Positions 8,680 to 17,662 of a stretch of DNA of 64,000 bases are shown here, piece by piece; positions within the stretch are counted from its first letter, which is position 1, and each line of letters begins with the position of its first letter. The notes under the pieces are model-generated. The model had not been told where the DNA came from. It made no database searches and saw only the letters and a list, made by a program, of their open reading frames with translations. Both the position numbers and the translations under genes were made by a program. Source of the stretch: Thermoflexus hugenholtzii (GTDB taxonomy: Bacteria > Chloroflexota > Anaerolineae > Thermoflexales > Thermoflexaceae); contig NZ_CP076326.1 in NCBI RefSeq assembly GCF_018771565.1, positions 2,294,001-2,358,000 on the forward strand, in the 5' to 3' direction.

Positions 8680-8858
8680 GCACCACACGGATCCCGTTGA
8701 AACCCATCCCCCGAAATGCAAGCACAAATCGGGATATATCGCTTGCTTTAATACAATTTTTGGGAAATGAAGGAGATTTAGATCACCATTATCGGCCAGA
8801 TATATCACAGGCCTGGGACTGGGGTGGACAAAAGATGGATGGGAGGGAGAGATGGGGC

Positions 8859-10550
8859 TTAGGGGGCGTGGGGGCCGGGTCCGATGCCCGGGGGGCCGAA
8901 GCGGAGGCGATCGTAAGCGGCGAGGGTGTCCACGATGTGGCGACGCTGGCGAGCGGCCTCCTCTTCCTGGAGCCGGCGGCGGTAGGCTTCCATCCGCCGG
9001 GTGATCTCCTGCTGCACCTGTCGGGGTTTTCCGACGTAACGCAGGTGGAAATCCCCCCCGGGGACCCGAACCAGCACATGTCCGTAGCCGAGGATGCGGG
9101 CCAGGAGGGAGGGGATCGTATACTCCACGCTCTGAATGCGGTTCAGGCTGGCCGTCTGCGTCTCCTCCCGCATGAGGGCCGGCAGGCGCTGGGAGAGGAT
9201 CAGCTGGCTGGGGGTCAGGATGTATTCGTCGTTCCGCCAGTTCTCGTAGCGCCACCACCACCAGACCCCCAGCAGGATCCCGGCCAGGATCAACGCCCCC
9301 CACCGGATCCCCGGCGCGACACGGTCCACCGGCCACACGTGGTGGAGGTGGAGCAACCAGCCCAGGATCCACAGCCCGGTCGCCAGGGGCGGCCCCCAGA
9401 GCAGGGAGCGGATCAGGGCCACCCAGTGCTTGCGGTAGATGATCCGATCCCCGACTTCCTCACGGATGGGGGGGAGGAGATAGCGGAGCACCGCCCGCAG
9501 GATCAGGAGGAGGCGGCCCCACCAGCCCGGCGGGGGCTCCGGCGTCGGGGCAGGCTCCGCTTCCGCTGGCGGGGGCTCCAGCCCCAGACGACGGCGCAGC
9601 TCCCGCTGCAGGCGGTAACGCTGGCGGGCCTGCTGCAGCGCCCGCAGCCGATCCAGCTGCTCGTAAATCAGCCGGCGGATCTCCTCCGGTTGCGGGAGGT
9701 TGGCGAAGCCCACCCGACCGGTGAAGGCTTCCACCTCAATGTCCCCGAAGTCCAGAAGATAAGGGCTGGCCAGCGGGGTGCGCCGCAGGATCTGCACCTC
9801 CTGCACCTGCTCCAGCGGCATGTCCTGCCGGGCCTCCGGGCCCGGGAACACGTAAAGCCAGCGCTCCCGCTCGATGTGGACGATGCGATGGGTGGTGAGG
9901 ATATACTGGTCGTCCCACCAGTTCCACACCTGGGCGCCCAGGAAGACCAGAGGGATCGCGTTGAGGAAGAGAACAGGCCACCAGCCCAGCTGGGCGACCA
10001 GGAAGGTCGTGAGGACGATGAAGACCAGCAGCAAGGCCAGAGGAGGGAGGAGGACGGGGATCAGGCTGATCCAGTGGCGATGGATGGCCGCCAGCACCTG
10101 CTCGTCAGGCTCCAGCCAGGGGAAGCGAGGCGCCCGCAGACGGGCCTCCACATCCGGCGGGATCTCCAGGCGGTGGATGAGGCCCGGCCGCTCGGCGAGG
10201 AGGGCTTCGAACGCCGCTCGCTCCAGCAACCAGCCTTCCACCCGGGTGATGGCCATCGCCGTCACATCCCGGGGCTCATCCAGGAAGAGCGCGTGGGCCC
10301 CGACGCCCTCCCCCGGCTGGAGATGGCGGACCAGGCGCTCGACGCCGTCGGCGTCGATGCGCAGCAGGGCCAGGCGCCCGGCGCGCAGGATGAAATAGGC
10401 CGGGAACCGTTCCCCCTCAATGAACAGCTCCTCCCCGGGGTTCAGGGTTCGGGCCTGAAACCGCGCCGCCAGCTGATCGAGCTCCTCCGGATCCAGCCGG
10501 CGGAAGAGAGGCTGCGCCCCCAGCGCCGCCCGCAGCGCCGGATCCACCAT
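8859..10550 (-). CDS. Cyclic-nucleotide-binding domain fused to two membrane PH-like modules
   Basis: 563 residues. Residues about 1-130 form a CRP-like cNMP-binding beta-roll ending in 'GEGVGAHALFLDEPRDVT', which matches the phosphate-binding cassette. Then come two similar modules, each with a pair of membrane segments followed by a bPH2-like domain: 'DDQYILTTHRIVHIERE...' (about 220-300) and 'NDEYILTPSQLILSQR...' (about 450-530), joined by a Pro/Glu-rich linker. Related bPH2 proteins (YdbS/YdbT type) are membrane proteins of poorly known role. The fusion suggests a membrane protein whose state responds to a nucleotide. It is flanked by AT-richer spacers and is apparently monocistronic. Confidence 0.8.
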   Translation of the reverse strand: MVDPALRAALGAQPLFRRLDPEELDQLAARFQARTLNPGEELFIEGERFPAYFILRAGRLALLRIDADGVERLVRHLQPGEGVGAHALFLDEPRDVTAMAITRVEGWLLERAAFEALLAERPGLIHRLEIPPDVEARLRAPRFPWLEPDEQVLAAIHRHWISLIPVLLPPLALLLVFIVLTTFLVAQLGWWPVLFLNAIPLVFLGAQVWNWWDDQYILTTHRIVHIERERWLYVFPGPEARQDMPLEQVQEVQILRRTPLASPYLLDFGDIEVEAFTGRVGFANLPQPEEIRRLIYEQLDRLRALQQARQRYRLQRELRRRLGLEPPPAEAEPAPTPEPPPGWWGRLLLILRAVLRYLLPPIREEVGDRIIYRKHWVALIRSLLWGPPLATGLWILGWLLHLHHVWPVDRVAPGIRWGALILAGILLGVWWWWRYENWRNDEYILTPSQLILSQRLPALMREETQTASLNRIQSVEYTIPSLLARILGYGHVLVRVPGGDFHLRYVGKPRQVQQEITRRMEAYRRRLQEEEAARQRRHIVDTLAAYDRLRFGPPGIGPGPHAP

Positions 10551-10637
10551 CCCACCCCCTGCCGGTCAGCAGGAAAAATCCGGTCTTTACTAATAGTAAT
10601 CCCGGCCTGAACGCTCGGGAAGCCGAAGGCGCGCGCT

Positions 10638-11981
10638 TCACGGAGCGCCTTGGGATACATCCTCGAGGGCCACGGCGGCCCAGCGGCCCTGCCGGTGGTC
10701 CTCCAGGATCATCCGGGCGACGCGACGGCCCATCTCCACCGCGTAGTTCGTCCCCCGATCCCACGGATACACCTGGCTCATGCTGGCGAAGTAAAGCCCG
10801 GGCAGCGGGGCTCGCAGATCCGGGATCATCCGGGAGTAGTTCACCGGCACCACCGGCTGGGCATAAGGCTCCCGGAAGACCCAGTAGCGCCGCACCCACT
10901 CCGGTCGGAAAGCCGGGTTGAAACGCGGCAGAGCGGGCAGGAACGTCCGCAACAGCTCCTCGGGCGACATCGAGAAATACGGGTGATCGGGGGGGAGGTA
11001 ATCCCCACAATACACCAGATGCTCCCCGCCGTAATGCTTCGGTGGAATGTAATTCGTGTGCTCCACCAGGGCCAGGAAGGGAAACCCCGCCCGCTTGGGG
11101 AGGTTGATCCAGTAAACACCCCGGGTCAGCGGGCGCGCCAGGGACAGGATCAAGACCACCGCCCCCAGGGAGCGCAAGGCAAGCAGCCGGCTCACATACC
11201 CGGCGGGCAACGCGGGGACGAGGCGGACCAGCAGGCGGGGGGAGGTGGTGACCAGGACCGCGTCATACGTGCCCGGGCCATCCGCGGCCTCCACCCGCCA
11301 TCCGGCCGCCTCCGGCTCCAGGCGGAACACGGGGGTGCCCAGGCGGATCTCTCCACCCTGGGCGCGGACCCGGTCGGCCAGGGCGTCGAAGAAAGCCTGA
11401 AAGCCTCCCTCGAAGGTGCCCAGACGGGGGCTGCGCTTATGGATCCGCGCCCAGAACCAGGCCATGTTGATCTCCGCATACGCCTCCCCGAACTTGCCCT
11501 CGAGAAGGGGCTGCCAGATCTGCTCGTAAGCCCGCCGCCCCATATACCGGGGGAGCCACTCATGAGCCGTCACCCGCTCCAGGGGTTCCCAGCGCGGGGT
11601 CAGCCGCAGATAGGCGATCACGAGCCCCATCCGCAGCTTCTCCAGGAGGGAGAGACCAGGGAAGCGCAGTACGGCCAGCGGGCTGTCGAAGGGATGCGGC
11701 CGCTCGTTATACCAGACGGCGGTGACCGGCCGGGGGAACCGAACCCGGTGGCTCAGGCCCAGCTCCCGGATCAGCCTCAGGATCTCGGTATCCGAGGCGA
11801 ACCAGTGATGATAGAAGCGCTCCAGGGACCAGGACCAGCCCTCCGCGCGGAAGCCGGAGGCCAGCCCGCCGGGCTGGGGCGCGGCCTCATACACCACCAC
11901 CCGGGCCCCTGCCCGGGTCAGGTCATAGGCAGCGGCCAGGCCCGCCGCGCCCGCTCCCACAATGGCCACGCGCAACGTCAT
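10638..11981 (-). CDS. FAD-dependent oxidoreductase (protoporphyrinogen oxidase/desaturase-like)
   Basis: 447 residues. Rossmann FAD motif 'VAIVGAGAAGLAAAYDL' at the N-terminus with the acidic residue in 'VVYEAAPQPGGL', and a C-terminal FAD motif 'PGLYFASMSQVYPWDRGTNYAVEMG'. This is the amine-oxidase/phytoene-desaturase superfamily; in bacteria, members of this subgroup are often found near polysaccharide or glycosyltransferase genes, and the substrate is uncertain. The frame is open upstream of 11981 but that part reaches into the neighbouring gene's region and lacks a plausible start. The TPR gene is divergent. Confidence 0.8.
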   Translation of the reverse strand: MTLRVAIVGAGAAGLAAAYDLTRAGARVVVYEAAPQPGGLASGFRAEGWSWSLERFYHHWFASDTEILRLIRELGLSHRVRFPRPVTAVWYNERPHPFDSPLAVLRFPGLSLLEKLRMGLVIAYLRLTPRWEPLERVTAHEWLPRYMGRRAYEQIWQPLLEGKFGEAYAEINMAWFWARIHKRSPRLGTFEGGFQAFFDALADRVRAQGGEIRLGTPVFRLEPEAAGWRVEAADGPGTYDAVLVTTSPRLLVRLVPALPAGYVSRLLALRSLGAVVLILSLARPLTRGVYWINLPKRAGFPFLALVEHTNYIPPKHYGGEHLVYCGDYLPPDHPYFSMSPEELLRTFLPALPRFNPAFRPEWVRRYWVFREPYAQPVVPVNYSRMIPDLRAPLPGLYFASMSQVYPWDRGTNYAVEMGRRVARMILEDHRQGRWAAVALEDVSQGAP

Positions 11982-12069
11982 CTTCCGCTCCACTGGAAGG
12001 ATGCCCGCTGTTCCCCACGCATTCGCGCTATATTGTAACCCGGGCCGTGTTCCCCTCGGATGAACTGGA

Positions 12070-13485
12070 ATGGAAGAGGCGATCGAATCCAGAGAGTCTG
12101 ACCGCAACGGATGGGCATCCATGGCACGGATGCGACGCGTCGGCGCGATGGGGCTGCTCCTCCTCAGCGGGCTCCTGCTCGCCCTGGACCCCTCCGGCAT
12201 CCCGGCGGCGCGGTGGCTGCGGGAGGGAGATGCCCTCCGGGCAGAGGGACAGGTGCTTTCCGCCCAAAAGGCCTATCAGAGGGCCCTGACCCTTCGCTCC
12301 GCTGACCCGGCCCTCTGGCATCGCATCGCCCAGCTGCATATGGCTTTGGGGGAGCTGGAGGAAGCGGAGGCCGCCTGGGCCCGGGCAGCGACGCAGGGGG
12401 ATCCCTGGGCGGCGCGTGGTCGGGCGGAGCTGGCGACCCGCCGCGGGGATTGGAACGAAGCCCGACGGCGCTGGGAGGACTGGGCGCGTCGCCATCCCGA
12501 GGACCGGGAGGCGTATATGCGCTGGGCGGAGGCGGCCCTGGCCATCGGGGACGAGGCAGGCGCGCGGGCGGCGTGGGAGGCCGGGCTTGCCCGCCGCCCG
12601 GAGGATCCGATGTTCCGCTTCCGGCTGGGCCTTCTGCAGGGCGCCACCGATCCGGAGGCGGCCCGGGCTTTGCTGAACGGGCTTCCCGCTCCTCTCTCCG
12701 GCTGGGCGGCGCTGCTCCCGGATCCCACCCAGCCGTCGACCCTGCGGCGATGGGGGCTTGCCCTGGTCGGGGGGCGTTACTGGGGGGAAGCCCGAGGGGC
12801 CCTCGCCCGCTGGCTGGAGCAGGATCCGAGGGATCCGGTTGCCATGGCCGCTATGGGATATGTCCTGGGGCGGCTGGGGCAGGAAGGGGAGTGGTGGTTG
12901 CAACGGGCCCTCGCGGGGGCCGAAGCCCCGCCGGAGGCCCATTACTTCGCCGGCCTTTACCTGCTGGAGCGAGGGCGCTACGCCGAGGCCCAGGAGCGCT
13001 TCGCCGCCGCTTACCAGCAGGATCCCCATCCCCTTTACGCTCTGGAGCGGGGACGCGCCGCCATGCTGGCCGGCGATCTCCTCACCGCCGAGCGCTGGCT
13101 TCGCCAGGCGGCGGCGGACGCCCCGGGGAACATCGAGGTCTGGAATGCCCTGGCCGCGCTTTACCTGGGTCATCAAATCGGGCTGGGGAAGGGGATCGAG
13201 GCGGCTCTGGAGCTCCTGCGGCGGGATCCCCAGCGGGTAGAGGGCTACGAGTGGCTGGGATGGGCGCGCTACCTTCAGGGGAACTTCACCGAGGCGGAGC
13301 GGCTGCTGCAGCAGGCCGTGGGGATGGATCCAGAGCGCGCCTCGGCCCATTACCGGCTGGGCGTGGTGATGGCGGCGGAGGGGCGATGGGCCGAAGCCCG
13401 TCGTCTCCTGGAGCGGACGGTGCTCCTGGATCCGACGGGGGAGTTCGGCGGCCGCGCCATCCGGATGCTTCACCGGATCCCATAG
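12070..13485 (+). CDS. TPR-repeat protein with N-terminal membrane anchor
   Basis: 471 residues. After a positively charged N-terminus, one hydrophobic segment ('GLLLLSGLLLALDPSG') suggests a signal anchor, followed by about ten tetratricopeptide-like units ('AYQRALTLRSADPALWHRIAQLH', 'FTEAERLLQQAVGMDP'). TPR proteins act as scaffolds in complexes. The start is uncertain: the ATG at 12070 has no good ribosome site, and an ATG at 12121 just before the hydrophobic segment is an alternative. Its partners are unknown. Confidence 0.78.
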   Translation: MEEAIESRESDRNGWASMARMRRVGAMGLLLLSGLLLALDPSGIPAARWLREGDALRAEGQVLSAQKAYQRALTLRSADPALWHRIAQLHMALGELEEAEAAWARAATQGDPWAARGRAELATRRGDWNEARRRWEDWARRHPEDREAYMRWAEAALAIGDEAGARAAWEAGLARRPEDPMFRFRLGLLQGATDPEAARALLNGLPAPLSGWAALLPDPTQPSTLRRWGLALVGGRYWGEARGALARWLEQDPRDPVAMAAMGYVLGRLGQEGEWWLQRALAGAEAPPEAHYFAGLYLLERGRYAEAQERFAAAYQQDPHPLYALERGRAAMLAGDLLTAERWLRQAAADAPGNIEVWNALAALYLGHQIGLGKGIEAALELLRRDPQRVEGYEWLGWARYLQGNFTEAERLLQQAVGMDPERASAHYRLGVVMAAEGRWAEARRLLERTVLLDPTGEFGGRAIRMLHRIP

Positions 13486-13496
13486 CGGGCGGGCCT

Positions 13497-13790
13497 TCAG
13501 CGGCGCCGCGCCCGGCGGCGGGTAGGTCGCAGGGCGAGCCGGAGGGCCCGCAGCCCGCGGTCCAGGGCTTCCGGGTCCAGTGTATAAAAGGTCATGCGGC
13601 CGGCCTCGCGGGCGCGCACCAGGCCGACCCCTTGCAGGATCCGGAGATGATGAGAGACGGTGGGCTGGGAGAGGCCCAGGGCCTGCACCAGATCTCGCAC
13701 ACACAGCTCCCGTCCCCACAGCAGCCGCAGGATCTGCTGTCGACGGGAGTCGGCCAGGGCCTGGGCGAAACGAACCGGATCGCCGCTCAT
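13497..13790 (-). CDS. ArsR-family winged-helix regulator
   Basis: 97 residues. The DNA-binding helix-turn-helix 'CVRDLVQALGLSQPTVSHHLRIL' and the wing 'VRAREAGRMTFYTLDPE' are intact. The Cys in 'LCVRD' is at the place of the alpha3 metal-site CxC of ArsR sensors, but the second Cys is missing, so metal sensing is doubtful. The C-terminus is Arg-rich. GGGAGGG precedes the chosen ATG. It lies 10 nt from the end of the glycosyltransferase gene upstream and is probably in its operon. Confidence 0.85.
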   Translation of the reverse strand: MSGDPVRFAQALADSRRQQILRLLWGRELCVRDLVQALGLSQPTVSHHLRILQGVGLVRAREAGRMTFYTLDPEALDRGLRALRLALRPTRRRARRR

Positions 13791-13800
13791 CAACCCTCCC

Positions 13801-14544
13801 TTACCGGAGGTTCTCCCGGGCGATGGGCCGCAGATCCCGATAGCGCCAGCGGAGCTCCCACACCCGCAGGGCCGCCTCGATCTTGATCCGCCAGTCCATC
13901 TTGGAGCGCCCGACCCGCCGGTCTTCAAAGAAGATGGGGATCTCGCACACCCAGTAGCCCAGGCGCTGGGCGATGTAGGCCATCTCCACCTGGAAGATAT
14001 AGCCGGTGGAACGAACGCGGTCCAGGGGCATGCGCGCCAGGGCGTCCCGGCGCCAGCATTTGAAGCCCGCCGTTGCGTCCCGGACCTTGAGGCCCAGGAC
14101 CGCGCGGGCGTAGAAGTTCCCCCAGCGGCTCAGCCAGTAGCGGCCGGGCCCCCAGCGCGGATCCACCCGTCCCCCCGGCACGTAACGGGAGCCCACCACG
14201 ACGTGACAGTCGGGCATCCGTTCTAACATCTGAGGGATGGCCGCGGGCGGGTGAGAGAGGTCGGCGTCCATTTGCACGATGGCCTCGGCGTCGGTCTCAA
14301 GGGCGAGGCGAAAGCCTTCCCGATACGCCGGCCCCAGCCCGCGAGGCCCGTCCCGATGGCACACCAGGAGGCGGCCGGGATGTGCTCGGGCCAGGGCCTC
14401 GGCCACCTCCCCCGTCCCATCCGGCGACCGGTCGTCCACCACCAGGATGCGCAGGTCCGGCAGTCCCAGCTCCAGCAGGGCCCGGACCAGCTGGGGGAGG
14501 TTCTCTGCCTCGTTATAAGTGGGGACCACCACGATGGTTCTCAT
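13801..14544 (-). CDS. Polyprenol monophosphomannose synthase-like glycosyltransferase (GT2)
   Basis: 247 residues, the length of soluble Dpm1-type enzymes. Transfers a sugar, usually mannose from GDP-mannose, to a polyprenyl phosphate carrier at the inner membrane. Motifs: 'VVPTYNEAENL', 'VDDRSPDGTG', the DxD 'QMDADLSHPP', and 'RRVGRSKM' near the end. The start overlaps the stop of the UbiX-like gene. The GT39 protein at 18.4 kb could use the lipid-linked sugar, which is inference. Confidence 0.9.
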   Translation of the reverse strand: MRTIVVVPTYNEAENLPQLVRALLELGLPDLRILVVDDRSPDGTGEVAEALARAHPGRLLVCHRDGPRGLGPAYREGFRLALETDAEAIVQMDADLSHPPAAIPQMLERMPDCHVVVGSRYVPGGRVDPRWGPGRYWLSRWGNFYARAVLGLKVRDATAGFKCWRRDALARMPLDRVRSTGYIFQVEMAYIAQRLGYWVCEIPIFFEDRRVGRSKMDWRIKIEAALRVWELRWRYRDLRPIARENLR

Positions 14545-15110
14545 GGGTTCTCCTTCCAGCGCGTGTAGAGGTCGTTCTCGATCCCCAGGCGCAGGAGCAC
14601 CCGTCCCACGGTCTGGTCGATCAGGTCCTGGAGGGTGCGGGGCCGGCCGTAGAAGGCGGGGACGGGGGGCATGATCACCGCACCCATCCGCGCCGCCCGC
14701 CGCATCAGGTCCAGATGGCCCAGATGCAGAGGGGTCTCCCGCACCACCAGGACCAGGGGACGGCCCTCCTTCAGGGTGACGTCGGCCGCCCGGCTCATCA
14801 GGTCCGCCGTGTAACCGCTGACGATGGCCCCCAGCGTCTTGATGGAGCAGGGGATGATCACCATCCCCATGGTCCGGAAGGAGCCGGAGGCGATGGCGGC
14901 CCCGATGTCATGGAAAGGATAAACCACATCCGCCAGCTCCAGGACCTGGCGGACCGTGTAGTCGGTCTCCTCCACGATCGTCCGGCGGGCGGCGGGGCTG
15001 AGGACGAGGTGGGTCTCGATCTCCGGGTTGGAGCGGAGCACTTCCAGCAGGCGGATCCCGTAGATCACCCCACTGGCCCCGCTGATCCCCACGATCAGCC
15101 GTTGCGCCAT
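14541..15110 (-). CDS. ubiX: UbiX-type flavin prenyltransferase
   Basis: 189 residues, normal length. UbiX attaches a dimethylallyl group to FMN to make the prenylated flavin cofactor of UbiD-type decarboxylases. Motifs: 'GISGASGVIYGIRLLEVL', 'IPCSIKTLGAIVSGYTADLM', and 'PPVPAFYGRPRTLQDLIDQTVGRVLD-like' ending. Its ATGA overlap with the glycosyltransferase gene suggests cotranscription. No UbiD gene lies in the window. Confidence 0.9.
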   Translation of the reverse strand: MAQRLIVGISGASGVIYGIRLLEVLRSNPEIETHLVLSPAARRTIVEETDYTVRQVLELADVVYPFHDIGAAIASGSFRTMGMVIIPCSIKTLGAIVSGYTADLMSRAADVTLKEGRPLVLVVRETPLHLGHLDLMRRAARMGAVIMPPVPAFYGRPRTLQDLIDQTVGRVLLRLGIENDLYTRWKENP

Positions 15111-15160
15111 CCGGTTTCATCTCCTTCTCGGCTATGGATGTTCCGTCGCCTGAGCTCGCC

Positions 15161-16054
15161 TCAATCGGCCAGCGCTTGCGGCAGGATCCGCAGGGCGTGT
15201 CGCAGGCGGGTGCCGTGCCAGAAGAGCAGGCTTCCCTCGATCCAGCGCACCCGGCCCCCGCGCCCGGCGGGTGTGTCCGCGAACAGCGCCCGCACCCATC
15301 CGGTGTCCTCGGGCCGGAACGGGTAGGGCTCGTCAGGGAGGAGGACCACCTCGGGCTCCGCCGCCCGGATTTCTTCCGTGGAGAGGCGCGGGTAGCGATG
15401 GTCCCGGTCGGCAGGGCGGGCGGGCAGGGCGGGATTGAGGTCCGCTGACAGCGGGTAGCGTCGCCGCCGGCGCGCGAAGACGTTCTCGCCCCCGCACAGG
15501 GCGAGCAGGTCGTGGGCGTAGGTCTCCGCGTTGAAAGTCATCCACGGATCCCTCCAGATGGGGCAGAAGACCCGGGGGCGCCGGGCCGGCACGGCCCGGC
15601 ACCGCTCGGCGTAGAGCGCTTCGATCTCCTCCAGGACCGGCGGCGCGTGAAGTTCGAAGATCCCGGCCAGCCAGCGGATCAGGGCGATGGCCTCCGTCAC
15701 GGAGCGGGGGAACGAGACGGCCACCGGGATCCCCTCAGCCGCGAGGGCGATGGCGTCCGATCGCCGGTTCTCCTCCACGTTGATGAACACCACGTCCGGG
15801 CGCAGCGCTTGGATGCGGGCGAGGTCCGGGTTTTTCGTCCCCCCCACGGAGGGGATCGATTGGGCCTCAGGCGGATGGCGGCAGTAATCCGTGCGTCCCA
15901 CCACCCGATCCCCCAGCCCCAGGTCGAACAGCGTCTCCGTGAGGCTGGGCACCAGGGAGACGATACGTCGGGGCGGACGGTCGGGTCGGAAGGGCCGTCC
16001 TTCCAGATCCCAGATTGGGGGGGAGGATGTTTCGAGCATCTCGGTTCCGCTCAT
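15161..16054 (-). CDS. BtuF-like helical-backbone metal/cobalamin receptor without signal peptide
   Basis: 297 residues. Class III substrate-binding fold: 'RIVSLVPSLTETLFDLGLGDRVVGRTDYC' then 'VGGTKNPDLARIQALRPDVVF', a pattern of BtuF/cobalamin-binding proteins, and a C-terminal half starting 'RVFCPIWRDPWMTF'. There is no secretion signal, so it is probably cytoplasmic, unlike transport receptors. It starts inside the stop of the next gene upstream (4-nt overlap with the cyanophycinase-like gene). Function is unclear; no ABC permease is nearby. Confidence 0.78.
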   Translation of the reverse strand: MSGTEMLETSSPPIWDLEGRPFRPDRPPRRIVSLVPSLTETLFDLGLGDRVVGRTDYCRHPPEAQSIPSVGGTKNPDLARIQALRPDVVFINVEENRRSDAIALAAEGIPVAVSFPRSVTEAIALIRWLAGIFELHAPPVLEEIEALYAERCRAVPARRPRVFCPIWRDPWMTFNAETYAHDLLALCGGENVFARRRRRYPLSADLNPALPARPADRDHRYPRLSTEEIRAAEPEVVLLPDEPYPFRPEDTGWVRALFADTPAGRGGRVRWIEGSLLFWHGTRLRHALRILPQALAD

Positions 16055-16716
16055 CCGGGATGCAGCCAGCGGGCGCCGAAGATCACGGTGATCTCGCCGG
16101 CGCCCCAGCGCTCGATCTGGTCGTGGGGGCCCAGGGCCAGGGCGGCTCCTTCGGCGAGGCCGATGCCGTAGGCGAAGGGACGCCGGTGGAGGGCGGCCTG
16201 GAGGGCGCGGGCGACCTCAGGCGTGTAGTGGCTGACCACAAAGGCGCCGGGGAGCCAGCCCCATGCGCCGAGGGTTTCCTCCCGGCCGGACCGCAACACC
16301 CATGTCCCCATCGCTTCGGCGCCGGCCCCTATCCCGACCAGCACGGCGCCGGCGTGATAGGCGGTGAGCATCGCCTGGAGGGCCGGCGTGTCGAAGAACG
16401 TCTCCAGCAGTCGGCGGATGTCTCCGTCGGCGATCAGGATCAGGCGGGCCTCCAGCAGCGTGCGGGCGTGGGCGGTCTGGAAGGCCTCCTCTCGGGAGCG
16501 CAGGGTGAGCACCCGGCATGGGGGGCCTCCCCACGCGCGATACCGGTGCTCATAGGCGCGGGCGGTCTCCGGCGTCTCCGCCGCCGCCACCACCACCGCC
16601 AGCCCGGGAGCGCTCCGGGCCAGGGCCATCCGATGCACCTCCTCGGCCTCCTCCCCGCCGCACAACACCAGCCAGCCGGATCCGCTCCGCCACCGCAAAG
16701 GCCCTTTCTGCCCCAT
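16051..16716 (-). CDS. Cyanophycinase/peptidase S51-like protein lacking the catalytic serine
   Basis: 221 residues. Family enzymes are serine hydrolases with a nucleophile in G-T-S-A-G-A. The equivalent stretch here reads 'VGIGAGAEAMG' near residues 127-137, with Gly in place of Ser. The preceding region 'DGDIRRLLETFF...LTAYHAGAVLVG' aligns with the family's substrate loop. Thus the fold is probably present but the peptidase activity is not. It overlaps the BtuF-like gene by 4 nt and probably works with it. The alternative is a diverged enzyme with another nucleophile. Confidence 0.65.
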   Translation of the reverse strand: MGQKGPLRWRSGSGWLVLCGGEEAEEVHRMALARSAPGLAVVVAAAETPETARAYEHRYRAWGGPPCRVLTLRSREEAFQTAHARTLLEARLILIADGDIRRLLETFFDTPALQAMLTAYHAGAVLVGIGAGAEAMGTWVLRSGREETLGAWGWLPGAFVVSHYTPEVARALQAALHRRPFAYGIGLAEGAALALGPHDQIERWGAGEITVIFGARWLHPG

Positions 16717-16799
16717 CCGGTTCCCCTTCGCTCGCGATCTCTTAGTATTTTGACACAGCCGGAGGTCATGTGGCCTCTCGCGGAAGGGAACGCTCCCGG

Positions 16800-16846
16800 T
16801 TGTGTGCTCCCCGCCGATTTGGCATAATCCGGTATAGACAATCTAT
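16800..16846 (+). promoter_or_regulatory. Promoter with overlapping GntR-type operator
   Basis: TTGTGT (16800-16805), 17-nt spacer, CATAAT (16823-16828). At the predicted start point lies a perfect inverted repeat ATAGA-CAA-TCTAT (16834-16846). A palindrome at the start site of a GntR gene is a typical autoregulatory operator. Confidence 0.5.
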
Positions 16847-16860
16847 GCAGGGCTGGAGCG

Positions 16861-17646
16861 ATGGGCCGCGCGGAAGCGGAGCGGGAGGCGCTGAAGCGGT
16901 TCCTGTTGCAGGAGCCGCTGGATCGGGACGGGCCGGTTCCCCTTCACGAGCAGATCCGGGAGCGTTTGGTGCGGGCGATCCAGGCGGCGCACATCCCGGT
17001 TCATCGCCGGCTGCCTTCGGAGCGCCTGCTGGCGGAGTGGTTCGGGGTCAACCGTCTGACGGTGCGTCAGGCGGTGCAGGAGCTGATCCGCCAGGGGTAT
17101 CTTTACGCCCGGCCGGGGAAGGGGACCTTCGTCGCGCAGGTTCGGGTGCATCAACCCCTTCAGTGGTTGACCAGCTTCACGGAGGACATGGCCGCGCGGG
17201 GGATGAAGGCCTCCAGTCGGGTGCTGGGCCAGCGGGTTCTCCCGGCCCCTCCGGAGGTGGCCCGGCGTCTGGGGATTGAGGTGGGGGCGGAGGTGGTGTG
17301 GCTGGAGCGGTTGCGGCTGGCGGATGGGGAGCCCATGGCGCTGGAGACCGCGTATCTGCCCCATGCGCGGTGCCCGGGGTTGCTCTCTTTCGATTTCTCC
17401 CGGCTCTCGCTCTATGAGGTGCTGCGGAAGCATTACGGGCTCCGCCTGGACCATGCGGAGCAGGTGATCCGGGCGGTGGTTCTCTCCGCCCGGGAGGCGC
17501 GCGGGTTCGGGCTGCCTGCCGGCTCGCCGGCTTTCCTGTTCGAGCGGGTCACCTTCCTGGAGAGCGGCGAGGCCATCGAGTTCGTGCGATCCCTCTACCG
17601 GGGAGATCGCTACGCGTTCCAGGTCCATCTTCTTACCCCGAAGTGA
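16861..17646 (+). CDS. GntR/HutC-family transcriptional regulator
   Basis: 261 residues. N-terminal winged helix with 'RRLPSERLLAEWFGVNRLTVRQAVQELIRQGYLYARPGKGTFV'-type pattern (about residues 45-85), then a UTRA ligand domain (about 105-255), which in this subfamily binds sugars such as phosphorylated amino sugars. It is followed 16 nt later by the SIS gene, so the effector may be the SIS substrate. A candidate operator lies at the transcription start. Confidence 0.92.
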   Translation: MGRAEAEREALKRFLLQEPLDRDGPVPLHEQIRERLVRAIQAAHIPVHRRLPSERLLAEWFGVNRLTVRQAVQELIRQGYLYARPGKGTFVAQVRVHQPLQWLTSFTEDMAARGMKASSRVLGQRVLPAPPEVARRLGIEVGAEVVWLERLRLADGEPMALETAYLPHARCPGLLSFDFSRLSLYEVLRKHYGLRLDHAEQVIRAVVLSAREARGFGLPAGSPAFLFERVTFLESGEAIEFVRSLYRGDRYAFQVHLLTPK

Positions 17647-17662
17647 CCCGGGAGGGAGCGGG

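Noticed and set aside
12450-13886. A 478-codon plus-strand open frame
   Set aside because: It is the TPR gene in another frame, with Gly/Arg/Pro-rich translation.
15111-16860. Cobalamin riboswitch near the BtuF-like gene
   Set aside because: No B12-box or suitable leader; the gene overlaps the gene upstream.
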